Positions 55,305 to 64,000 of a DNA stretch of 64,000 bases are shown piece after piece. The notes beneath the pieces are model-generated. The model was not told where the DNA came from. It did not search any database and worked only from the letters and a program-made list of their open reading frames with translations. Source of the DNA: Pararge aegeria. Taxonomy: Eukaryota > Arthropoda > Insecta > Lepidoptera > Nymphalidae. The translations under genes and the position numbers were made by a program. The DNA lies in the NCBI RefSeq assembly GCF_905163445.1, contig NC_053187.1, forward strand, positions 16,477,001 to 16,541,000, in the 5' to 3' direction. Position 1 is the stretch's first letter; every line of letters starts with the position of its first letter.

Positions 55305-55622
55305 ATCTTCATCATCACCATATCAACCCATTGCCAGCCCACTACAGGCCACGGGTCCCCTCCCACAATGAGAAGGGGTTAAGACTTTGGTTCACCCACG
55401 CTGGCCCAGTGCGGATAGATAGACTTTACACGCCTTTGAGAACATTACGGAGAACTCTCAGGTATGCAGGTTTCCTCACGATGTATTCCGTTGCCGTTGA
55501 AACAACTGATATTTTGATTGCTTAAAACGCACATAATTTAGAAAAGTTAGAGGTGCGTGCTGGGATTCTAACTCGCCCCCCGAAAGAGAAGTTTAAATCC
55601 TACCCACTGGGCTATCACCGCT
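55305..55622 (-). mobile_element. SINE-A, full length
   Basis: It runs from the reverse tail 'catcttcatcatcaccatat' to the reverse head 'ctacccactgggctatcacc', with 'gtgcgtgctgggattctaac' in the B-box region. Confidence 0.9.
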
Positions 55623-55744
55623 TCTGTTCCATATATCCAATACTTTATATTTTAATTATTTTTATTATTTTTTTTACCTACAATTGGAGGAATTATCATT
55701 TCTTTTTAATAATGCATATAAAAACTTTTCGGAACCGATAGTAA

Positions 55745-55965
55745 TCCTTAAACTATAATAGGACTTTTCTATAAGCTTTCGCTTAATACTAACTTTGAAC
55801 TTTTTCAACATTGAGACATCCCCAATATATCGACCGGTAATTTATTGTAAAATAGTATACAATTTCCTTTAAATGCATTGCTTATTTTATGTAGTCTATT
55901 GTACTGAACTTTCAAATGATTGCAGTCACATTTTCATTTAAATTTTGATTTATTTTTGTGAATTT
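55745..55965 (-). pseudogene. LINE-II ORF2 C-terminal fragment
   Basis: The minus strand reads VQYNRLHKISNAFKGNCILF, YNKLPVDILGMS, then a frameshift and KKFKVSIKRKLIEKSYYS. It matches 2520-2720, but without the 3' UTR. Confidence 0.75.
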
Positions 55966-56390
55966 TATTTTAATATATTAGTTAATTATATAGTATATAC
56001 TGTGTAAACTACAAATTCCCTAGTAGGTTTTGATGCTGACCCAAGCAGGTGTTCCGTTGTTAATGTAGATAAACATCTATAGTTCGGGTGTAACAACTCC
56101 AAAATTAATGCGAAGTAGGTAAAGCCGCTTTCCAGCTACGGCAAAGGTGGGAGGGTCGGTGAGTGGGACATAAATATCGGCTACGTCGTTAATGGGCTCG
56201 TGCTATTTACAGTAATACATTTTACTTACCTTCCTTTACCTCTTTTAGTCTACCTCCATAGCACAGATGTATGCACTGTGAAGGAAACACATAGAGTCGA
56301 AAACTGCCTGACCTACTATTGACCTTTATAAAAAGTTTGGTTTTTTCCTTCTTTTTTTTTCTTTCTTTAATTATTATTTTTTAAGTATAC
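55966..56390. other. No gene recognised
   Basis: Unassigned. Confidence 0.35.
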
Positions 56391-56394
56391 TGTC

Positions 56395-56715
56395 ATTATC
56401 ATTATCATCATCATCATCATATCAACCCATTACCGGCCAACTACAGGGTACGGGTCTCCTCGCACAGTGAGAAGGGGTTTCGGCCGTAGTCCACCACGCT
56501 GGCCATGTGCGTATTAGTGGACTTCACACACCTTTGAAAACATTATGGAGAACTTCTAGATATGCAGGTTTCCTAACGCTTCCTCATCATGGAAGCAAGT
56601 GATATTTACATTGCTTAAAACGCGCACAGCTTAGAAAAGTTATAGGTACGCGCTTGGAATCGAATCCGGCGCACCGAAAGTGAAGTTGACGTCCTACCGT
56701 TTGAGCTATCTGGCT
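56395..56715 (-). mobile_element. SINE-A, full length
   Basis: It runs from 'atcatcatcatcatatcaac' to 'ctaccgtttgagctatct' (reverse head). The B-box region is 'gcttggaatcgaatccggc' in reverse. Confidence 0.85.
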
Positions 56716-57060
56716 AAAATGTACTATTCAGAAGTTGTAGGTTCTCTCTCTTGCTCTCAAACCGCTAGTAGTTTTTTGGCGTGCCAGTACGATTTACCTC
56801 AAGACTAGGTTTTTAACTATACATTTTAGACTGCATCGTATAAATTCAATCAAGCGCTAACTAAAAACAAAATACCCACTAATTTAGTCGTGAAACTCCT
56901 GAAATATTAATATAAGTCAAGGTGCAATTTTAAATTCGGCCCAACCGTAAGGGCCCGTAATAACCCTGAGTAGGAACTGGGTACCCGGCATCCAATAAGC
57001 CCCGCCGTAAAATTTATGTTCGGAAATTAATATTCAGAGGGAGCTGTCGACAGGCAGCCA

Positions 57061-57142
57061 TCAGTCTGCCTCATTGGAACGAGACATGCGGAGTCTCGTT
57101 ACATTGCTTGTTATATTTGGGATTGTTCACATTTATACGCAG
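57061..57142 (+). CDS. Candidate first exon with a signal peptide (unconfirmed)
   Basis: From ATG at 57086 the 19 codons read MRSLVTLLVIFGIVHIYTQ. This is a charged start followed by a hydrophobic core and polar end, as in secretory signal peptides. The frame meets a stop (TAA) two codons later unless splicing occurs; possible donors are CAG|GTTTGG (57142/57143) or TTTG|GTAAAC, both imperfect. A TCAGTC initiator-like motif lies at 57061, 25 bp upstream of the ATG, and the stretch 57040-57110 is less AT-rich than its surroundings and not a recognised repeat. I have no partner exon, so this is a suggestion only. Confidence 0.3.
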
Positions 57143-57650
57143 GTTTGGTAAACAGTTGAGTGTGACGTAGCGTTTTTTCTTTTTTACATACGTTGGTAGG
57201 TGGTAAAAAGTTACTCGGTGGCTATGTACAACTGCAAAGTAAAGCTATAACTCTAACTTTACATAATAGCTGAAACATTAATTGTATAATTTCAGGGATA
57301 AAATTTAAAATGCTAATTGATTAGGGATTAATAATAATAAAAAAATAGTTTGTTGAAAGCCGTTATTAGTTATTATATTTAAATATTTTGATATTTCATC
57401 AAGCACTACAAATGTAAACAATTAACACAACAAAAATACATACAACTACGTACGTATGTATTCCATTTCATCATTACCAATCCATTAACGACATTACAAA
57501 AATGCATACACTCTTAATATATACCACAAAAATATAAAAATTATAATAATAAATCAATAAGATGAGAGGTAGGTAAGATAGAGGAGGATCTTAGATAGAG
57601 GGTACAATATCTTTTTATTCCACTATAAGTTATTCCACTCTAGACTGACT
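57143..57650. other. No gene recognised
   Basis: AT-rich; unassigned. Confidence 0.35.
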
Positions 57651-57654
57651 CGAT

Positions 57655-57745
57655 CTGTTTCTACGTGGTAACGTACCGGAACGCTAAATCGCTGTGTGCC
57701 ACTTTGTTCTTAGAGTTGTAGCCACAAGCTACAGTCAAAGACCCC
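57655..57745 (-). mobile_element. SINE-C 3' body fragment
   Basis: 'ggtaacgtaccggaacgct' and 'aaatcgctgtgtgccac' are the reverse of the SINE-C body. Confidence 0.65.
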
Positions 57746-58284
57746 TACCGGTCATAATTTCTTAACCTTATCGATCGATCACAACAAGGCTTAACTAAAA
57801 CTAGGATGGCTCCGAGTTTGACGTGATAAATGCGTAAAATGTGTATCGTCCCCCATTAGGACCAGTGCGGTACTAAGCGACGTAGACTGAACTACCTTAT
57901 TAAAGTCTAGCGGTTATCCGCGGCTCTTTGTTCTAGGGCGAAGAAATATTGTTTGCACAACTCTCTCGGAACCTTCGCGTTTGTGTGAATCGGACATTGA
58001 AATATATCAAACAATTTTCTTTTCATTATGTGAACTTCTACAGTTATTTTGATAAAATTCGTAGAATAAGGATACTCATACGGGGTCCGACGAATCCGTC
58101 TAGATGATTATTTTTGAAGTGAAAACTACTTTAGATGCGTTGAGCCCTTTTTGGGTTTACAAAAAGCTGAAACTCGCGTCATCGTCACCGAACGCTTTTC
58201 ATGAGCTATTACTGTGTATATATGAACATAGATTTTAACTTCTATCAGCAGTCCCCAAAGACGCATGTTTTTTTTTTTTATTTC

Positions 58285-58430
58285 TTTATAGTCTGTAACT
58301 GCATTTCACCTGATGGTGGCGATATGGCATACGATTTATACGCGGTATCGTACTGGAGCGCTAAATCACTTAGCAGCACATTGCATTGCCTCGGACTGAC
58401 CCCGGTAACTCCGTACCATCCAGTGTGATC
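58285..58430 (-). mobile_element. SINE-C 3' body fragment
   Basis: 'gcatttcacctgatggtgg' and 'cggtatcgtactggagcgct' are the reverse of the SINE-C tail and body. Confidence 0.65.
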
Positions 58431-58874
58431 TAATAAGATCACAGCGCGTCGTCAAGACTATTTTTGTTTACATTCTAATTTTAAAAGGCTGGGTTTTCAA
58501 CTCTCTTCGTTTATTTAAATTTATGCAAAACTTTTTCTATCTGGTTTGATCCGGTTTTTTTTTTAAATCGTGTAAAAGATGCTCTTTAGGAACAGGAACA
58601 GAACAGGAAAAATTGTTAGGAACTTCTTTGAACAAGGGGTTATAGAATCCAATAACTTAGTTGTTAGCAAATACTTTATTCGCTTTTGTGACATAATAGA
58701 GCAAGCACTACGCTGATTTGTTTGCACTTAAACTTTAAAAAGACTACAAATTAAGAAGTAAATTATGTATACATCTAATTTTGTTGTTTCCTAAATTCGT
58801 ACGAATTTTAACGCCATGCCACAGTGCTTTTGAAATTCGAATGAATGATTACCATTATTCAACCACCAAAAATC

Positions 58875-58985
58875 ATATAATCATCATTATATTCAGTTAA
58901 TTACCAGCCCACTACATATTAGGAGTCTCATCACAGAATGAGAAGAGTTTAGGCCATCGTCAATGGTCAATGCTTGATTTGGACT
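58875..58985 (-). mobile_element. SINE-A tail fragment
   Basis: 'ccagcccactacatattagg' and 'gaatgagaagagtttaggcc' are reverse SINE-A. Confidence 0.65.
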
Positions 58986-59625
58986 GGCAACATACACCAA
59001 TTAGGCAAGTCAAAATTCTTCTGTATCTGTGTTTGTCACCTAACTCTTACTCAGTAGCTGGAGCACGTAAATAGATTATTGGTGGGGTCCTAGAACCCCT
59101 AGCAGTCATTTGTGAAGTCAAATGGGAGCACTAGTAAACTCGGTAGTGGCTTTCTTTTGCTCCATTCTTACATTATCGGTAAAAAGTACACCTAATATGA
59201 TATTCCCTTCGAAAAATCTAAAAGACCGCTCATGTCGGTTTTCGAGCCATCCCATTTGAATTTCAAATGCTTTGGCAACTTTTTTTAATACGAGACAGCG
59301 ATATCATCTTTTGAGGAAATTTGATATGAAGATTATGAAATGATATTGTTACCGAGGGCGCTTTGATGTTAATAATCTTTCTTCGACAACTTTTTTTGTG
59401 TGAATCTTTGTATTATATTTGTAAGGTATAATTTTGAGTCGCTTACTTTCTATTAGCCAGATAGTTTGACTACTTTTCCTTCACTTCACATTTACTTCAT
59501 AGCTCCGCTGAATTAGAACCGATTTTAAGGTCGGATAAATATTGTCGGAGATTAAGGACATAACTATTCACAGATAACAGCGAGTCGCAAAGCATATGAG
59601 ACAGCGATCGAATGCATGCGTACCA
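58986..59625. other. No gene recognised
   Basis: Unassigned. Confidence 0.35.
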
Positions 59626-59966
59626 TCCTACTTATATTATAAATGCGAAAGTTTGTGAGTAAGGATGTATGGATGGATGGATTGACATGTTTAAAGTTAT
59701 CATTATTACCTACAAAAAAGTCTGGGAGGCTTAATGTCTAATTGTTAGGACACAATAACCGCTTTTTGTTATAATTTGTCAATCAAAACACGGGTACAAT
59801 CTTAAGATGGTGACGTTCCTATCAGATCCAAATAAATAATAATTTCTCTTTAAATTATTCAAATTGGACCTATCGTTTAGACGTTACTACGGGTATAGAA
59901 ATGCTAAAAGATATTAAATCCGATAATAATCGATTTGATGCAGACGAAGTTGCGTGGGTCAGCTAG
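59626..59966 (+). mobile_element. Non-autonomous Helitron
   Basis: It starts TCCTACTTATATTATAAATG with 'cgaaagtttgtgagtaagga', and ends 'gaagttgcgtgggtcagctag' region with terminal CTAG. The insertion lies between A (59625) and T (59967). These are textbook Helitron ends in Lepidoptera. It has no coding capacity. Confidence 0.92.
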
Positions 59967-60095
59967 TAAAATATAAAAGTTGTTCAGAATCACATAATTA
60001 GTTAGTCACTAATTAAATCTTTTATTATAGTCAGATTAAACCTTATATAAATGAAGCTTAATTTTCATATTATTTGGTATGTATTTTTTTAACCA
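59967..60095. other. No gene recognised
   Basis: AT-rich. Confidence 0.4.
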
Positions 60096-60099
60096 ACTT

Positions 60100-60215
60100 C
60101 CTTTAAGTTCTGAAATTGAAATTGACAATAAAAATACAGAAATTATAAATTTCCAAATACCGAACCCAGGACCTTACCGACTTAAAAACTACAGCAGAGG
60201 GTCAATTCTGGGGCC
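60100..60215 (-). mobile_element. SINE-C head fragment
   Basis: 'aaatttccaaataccgaacc' and 'caggaccttaccgacttaa' are the reverse of the SINE-C B-box region and adjoining body. Confidence 0.5.
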
Positions 60216-61310
60216 TCCACTCATAAAGCCACAACGTTCATTAGTCACCAGGGTGGGTGGCTGGGTGGCCAGGGAGCATTCCCAGTTATTGCTGACTTCT
60301 GCTTCGCTAAAGTACAAGAGTGACATGTTGTGAGTTATGGATGCCTGGTACAAAGCCAACAACTGAGCCCCGTTATTTTTGGAAGCAAAACAGTGACAAA
60401 CAGACCAAACAAGGTTAGAAGACAAAATAAGGTTAAATTCTTCTTTTGCTGGAAAGGGTTTTATCCCAAAATGGTCCCATTTTAAAAAAATATATCATAT
60501 CAACCGTGATTTTGCTATCGCATATCAATGCCTACTTATTGTAATCATACACACGGATAGAAGCTAGTTATAGCACATAGTAATAAAGCTTGCATACTAC
60601 AAAAAAATCATTTATTTTTTACTTGATATAACATTGATTTCAAAAGTCGGTTTTAATTTTAAAAAAATGGATAAAGCACTGTATTGTCCAAACGTCATTA
60701 ATCTATTGGTTAGCATGTTCAACTATCTCAAGGTCCAAGGTCATAGTTTCGAGTTGGACCAAGCATTTGTATTTGGTTATTGTTTATGCCTTGCAGAGCA
60801 CGTTGAGCCATCGCTCTCAGCTACTCACTATATGTGATAATAATCGTTAACGCTCGCCAACTCGCATTTGAGCAGCGTGGTGGTGATAGTTGGGTTTACG
60901 TGATCGCATTATATTTTATTGAAATAATGTTTCTTTTTTATTTTCGTTTAAACTTACATATACCTCCTTTTGGCCTTTGGCTCAATAAAAACCAGTTTAA
61001 AAGTGTCCAAGAAATTCTTTCAACGCTTACTTTTTTAAAAAATACAAGAAAAACTACGTCTGAATGCAGCATTCGCTAATCCAATAAGAACTGTTGCTAA
61101 ATAGCACAAGCTCCGTACCTGGGCGTTAAATCGAATTAGCCGCTATAAAATGGAAATACCTAGCCTGAGAACGACCCTGAAGAAACTTTTTTTAAAATTT
61201 AAATTTAAATGTATTCGCAGACAAGAAATTTAAATCAAAATGTCATAAAATGCACCGGGTCAAGATCTTCCGCACCGCCCTCTTGTGCTCTATCGCCTTA
61301 ATCATATCCA
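60216..61310. other. No gene recognised
   Basis: Open stretches at 60634-60837 and 60834-61079 (+) have no recognised domain and no splice context. Confidence 0.35.
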
Positions 61311-61314
61311 TACT

Positions 61315-61453
61315 AAAGACGGCCAAGTGGCGCAGTAGGCAGCGACCCTGCTTTCTAAGTCCAAGGACGTGGGTTCGATTCCCAAAACTAGAAAATATTT
61401 GTATGATGAACATGAATGTTTTTCAGTGTCTGGGTGTTTATCTGTATATTACA
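61315..61453 (+). mobile_element. SINE-B, cut by a CTTG-rich block
   Basis: The head 'ggccaagtggcgcagtaggc' and B box GGGTTCGATTCCCAAAAC are followed by the body to 'tatattacaagta'. There the normal 'tttatgtatatt' is replaced by the block at 61454. Confidence 0.85.
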
Positions 61454-61635
61454 AGTAGTGTTGCCCAAATTCAGTCTTGATCTTGCAGTCTTGGTCTTGT
61501 TCTTGCGTTTTTGCAAGACCAAGACCAAGAACAAGACCGCGTATTTTTAGCAAGACCAAGACCAAGACTGACCGTGCAAGACTTGAGCAAGAACAAGACA
61601 TAGCCTGCAAGACTCTTGCGTCTTGCAGCTAGGAC
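61454..61635. repeat. CTTG/CAAG-rich self-complementary block
   Basis: The left half is built of 'tcttggtcttgttcttgc'-type words and the right half of 'gcaagaccaagaccaagaa'-type words, so the block can fold on itself. It begins 'gtgttgcccaaattcagtc'. No ORF is present. Confidence 0.85.
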
Positions 61636-62342
61636 TTAGCGCTATTTCACGGAGTAGTTAGGTGTAACAGTTCGGTGTATAGGTAGGTAGGTACGCTTAG
61701 GAATTCTATGAGACGCAAAAAACTATATCTACTATAACTATATATAATATGAAAAACTGGACCTATGCGCATTACGACTAATACCATAAACATAGCGAAT
61801 AAAAAAATATCTATTAAAATCAAACTGAGTGCATGCATAGTTATGTTTTAACCATCGGCACTTTGATAATGCGGCATCAAAGGTTTTGTACTTACTTCTC
61901 AAAGAAATTTGCCGCTTTTCGGAAGTACATGGTTATGATACACGCGCCGGCGGCTTCTTTTGAAATCTAAAACAATCGTTGCCGCCGCGCCGAAATCATA
62001 ACATTTGACACTATTCATGCAAAATAATTTCGAATTTTAAGAGTACCTACAGGTGTTCCAAAGAATAAATAAGTTTCAGAGTGCTTAGAATGAAAATGAA
62101 TACATTATACTGATCACGCAAGTAGTATTATGATTAGGATAAAATGGTGAGGATAGGTAGTAGATGTCATAATAATTCATTCTAGTAAGTAATTATAATA
62201 TTGATTACTTATATGGTTTTAAACTAATTACTTAGGTACTATTATTGTACATTTAGTCATTATATTTCTTAAGTTTTTACAAGAAAAAATAGCAAAAAAG
62301 TGTTCGAATATCTCTGAGAGAGATGATGAGAGTAAGTATTTA
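61636..62342. other. No gene recognised
   Basis: It includes a GGTA microrepeat at 61678-61692. The rest is unassigned. Confidence 0.35.
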
Positions 62343-62480
62343 CTAGCTGTGCCCGCGACTTCGTCCACGAGGAATAGTAACTTTGGAGGTATAGTGACGT
62401 TCAGGATTTATTTATTTATTTTAAAACTTCTGTCATCAAACATACAAACGAACTCTTCAGCTTTATAATATTAGTATAGA
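62343..62480 (-). mobile_element. Short Helitron (138 bp)
   Basis: On the minus strand it starts TCTATACTAATATTATAAAG and ends 'gaagtcgcgggcacagctag'. It lies between A and T on the plus strand. It is probably an internally deleted copy. Confidence 0.85.
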
Positions 62481-62500
62481 TGCACGCCAAAACATTCACT

Positions 62501-62543
62501 TATATGTAAAGAATAGTGATTGGCACTAATTCTTTACATATAT
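62501..62543. repeat. Near-perfect 17-bp hairpin
   Basis: ATATGTAAAGAATAGTG pairs with CACTAATTCTTTACATAT apart from one extra base. The loop is ATTGG. Confidence 0.85.
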
Positions 62544-62579
62544 TTTATTCACGGGTCGCGTCTGTACAAGTAGGTAATA

Positions 62580-62657
62580 TTGATGATTAAACGAACTTAC
62601 CTTAAGTGATGTTCTATCATAATTATACGAGGGCTTCATCCGAAGAGATAAGAGAAC
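62580..62657. repeat. Terminal-type repeat, outer arm of the recombinase element
   Basis: It is the inverted partner of 62915-62989 ('gatgattaaacgaacttacc', 'gagggcttcatccgaagag'). The arms match almost completely, apart from a 2-bp gap. It continues 'aacaattgtagtctcgcg'. Confidence 0.9.
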
Positions 62658-62914
62658 AATTGTAGTCTCGCGTAGTGAGTCGCTAATCTTACACTATAGT
62701 TGAAAATGCATTTTATGAGCAATTAAAATTAATATAAAAGTAATTTTTAATTTTTATGCTGGTATTACCAAGCTCCCCGCCAATGTAATGCTACCTTGCG
62801 GTCGAACCTCATTTAGTTGAAAGAACCATAACATTCATCGTAGATGAGTTTAGTAGTTAACAATCAATTCAAATAATATTCATTTCGTAGTAACGGGTCA
62901 CATTGGGAGGGTGG
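62658..62914. other. Spacer between the inverted arms
   Basis: It is 257 bp with no ORF; 'gtgggcggggagcttgg'-like GC blocks (minus strand near 62770-62785) stand out. Confidence 0.5.
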
Positions 62915-63036
62915 GTTCTTATCTCTTCGGATGAAGCCCTCGTATAATTATGATAGAACATCACTTAAGGTAAGTTCGTTTAATCATCAATTATACTTCG
63001 TGCTTCATCCTCGAGATAAGAGAACAATTGTAGACC
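62915..63036. repeat. Inner inverted arm plus short direct copy
   Basis: 62915-62989 is the inverse of the outer arm. 62989-63036 ('cttcatcctcgagataagag', 'aacaattgtagacc') repeats the end of the outer arm in direct orientation. The result is a compact A/A'/partial-A arrangement downstream of the recombinase ORF. Confidence 0.85.
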
Positions 63037-63318
63037 TTGAGAGGTGCCGAAATGTTATTTGAATAAAATATCAATGGCTGATTTGTTATAAAGTAAATGT
63101 TTAATTTTTATGTTTATACGAATATTGACAGTTTTTGATGACCATCATATTATAACTTATAATAATCAGGAGGATTATAATAGTACATAATTATTTATGA
63201 TTACTTCTACAAGGAGTACTTATTTATTAGTAGTACTTTCTAATATCAACCTCTAAATTATTATATTATTTTCGTTTTAATTATTGAGATCAATATAAAA
63301 AAATATAAATGATAATAA
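63037..63318 (-). other. Recombinase ORF 3' flank
   Basis: AT-rich, 282 bp between the stop codon and the repeat complex. Nothing else is recognised. Confidence 0.5.
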
Positions 63319-64000
63319 TTAGTTTCTTAAGATTGATAAAGCAAAGTCATCTGTATTATGATTATCAATGCCTCTGTGATAGAACTTTCCAAACACATGG
63401 GAACTTCCACTCCACCCGGCAGTACTTCTAATTACATCGATATTCACACCGAGTCTGCTAGCAGCGGAGGTACTAGCATGTCGGGTGGAATGGGCAGAGA
63501 ATATTGAGGTGTCAATTCCACTCTCATAGAGTGTATTCTTTATCCATTTGCTTAAAGTTTGACTGGTAACAGACTTATTGGGTTTCTTATGACTTATGAA
63601 TAAGAAATCATCGTTATCACTTCTTAATGAACGAGTAATATCTAAATAATTTAACAAGGTAAGTGCAGGACAGATTTCAGGCTTTATCTGATAAAACGGT
63701 ATATTAAGGCACGGTTGGTGGGCGCCTAATCTTGAGGTTTTTATTATATCCGGTATTTTTATATAAATCATATTAGAGCAACGTGTAATCTGTGCGATCC
63801 TTATTAGCGATAAGGTCTGCACTCTATGGGCAGTGATGAGTGCTATTAAAGTCACTGTTTTCTTTGTTAATTGTTCTAAAGAAATTTCGTTATGAGGATA
63901 TAAATTTGCCAAAAAATCTAATGCGATAGATGGGTCCCAAGTGATATTGTATTTTGGTAAAGGCGGACGGAGTCTGTAAAAGCCCTTAAAAAGTCTTCGA
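63319..64000 (-). CDS. Tyrosine recombinase of a DIRS-like element (5' end outside the window)
   Basis: The frame is open from the window edge to the stop at 63319 (226 visible residues). An internal ATG at 63912 is not the true start, since the family motif continues upstream (RRLFKGFYRLRPPLPKYN, TWDPSIALDFLANLYP). Counted from that ATG, the catalytic residues are Arg30 (TAHRVQTL), Lys58 (IIKTSR), His141, Arg144 and His145 (HSTRHAS), Trp167 (AGWS) and Tyr178 (FYHR). This is the full set expected of a tyrosine recombinase that would join circular element DNA to the chromosome. The upstream peptide and the 'HSTR.AS' block are typical of recombinases of DIRS-type retrotransposons; a Crypton or domesticated gene is less likely. 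No frameshift is seen. Confidence 0.88.
   Translation of the reverse strand, partial: RRLFKGFYRLRPPLPKYNITWDPSIALDFLANLYPHNEISLEQLTKKTVTLIALITAHRVQTLSLIRIAQITRCSNMIYIKIPDIIKTSRLGAHQPCLNIPFYQIKPEICPALTLLNYLDITRSLRSDNDDFLFISHKKPNKSVTSQTLSKWIKNTLYESGIDTSIFSAHSTRHASTSAASRLGVNIDVIRSTAGWSGSSHVFGKFYHRGIDNHNTDDFALSILRN

Noticed and set aside
1..64000. CRISPR array, bacterial operons, ribosomal RNA
   Set aside because: No regularly spaced repeats with unique spacers, no rRNA-like blocks and no bacterial gene organisation were seen; the window is eukaryotic.

Overview
This is eukaryotic, AT-rich, intron/intergenic-type DNA, and the repeat content points to a butterfly or moth (Lepidoptera). It contains tRNA-derived SINEs with heads and tails of the kinds known from lepidopteran genomes, RTE, CR1/Jockey-like and endonuclease-tailed LINE relics, short Helitrons that begin TCCTAC or TCTA and end in CTAG, and hAT-like and Tc1-like MITEs. 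There is no operon structure and no long host ORF. Species is not determinable from the window; a lepidopteran assignment is inference from repeat families.

Host genes are almost absent. The one convincing host exon is at 13998-14160 (+). It encodes a stretch of the HOPS/CORVET subunit Vps18 (deep orange), with a good acceptor and a GTAAGC donor. A weaker candidate is a signal-peptide-like first exon at 57086-57142 (+). No further Vps18 exons were recognised, so the window may be mostly intronic or intergenic around that gene.

Layout: 1-14 kb is a mosaic of SINEs, LINE 3' ends, a Helitron and a hAT-like MITE. The Vps18 exon sits at 14.0 kb. From 14.2 to 36 kb there are more nested repeats, including a Tc1-like MITE, a Helitron and a triple-nested insertion at 26.3-27.0 kb. 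From 36.1 to about 40.75 kb lies an apparently intact two-ORF non-LTR retrotransposon (LINE-I, minus strand): ORF1 has a coiled coil and RRM-like region, ORF2 has an endonuclease and a reverse transcriptase. From 41 to 62 kb are more SINE and LINE fragments, including an RTE fragment inserted in a SINE with a clear target-site duplication, two hAT-like MITEs, an 85-bp tandem repeat and two Helitrons. At the right edge (62.58-64.0 kb) is the end of a tyrosine-recombinase element, probably DIRS-like. All six expected catalytic positions are present, and an inverted-repeat complex follows the ORF; the element runs off the window.

Family labels used below (local names): SINE-A (A box near CAGTGGGTAGG, tail (TGATGA)n); SINE-B (head GGCGCAGTGGGCAGCGACC); SINE-C (head CTCCCTGGCGCAATGG); SINE-D (head CCGTTGGTCTAGTGG); SINE-E (head AGCTTAATTGGATAAAGCGC); LINE-I (the intact element); LINE-II (tail of TTTGAA or TTTGAC repeats); LINE-III (RTE clade, (TGATGA)n tail); LINE-IV (C-terminal endonuclease-like domain); repeats E, G, H, I, J, K, M and N are dispersed repeats of unassigned class. 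Boundaries of the repeats were set by eye and are approximate unless a duplication or terminal motif is cited.
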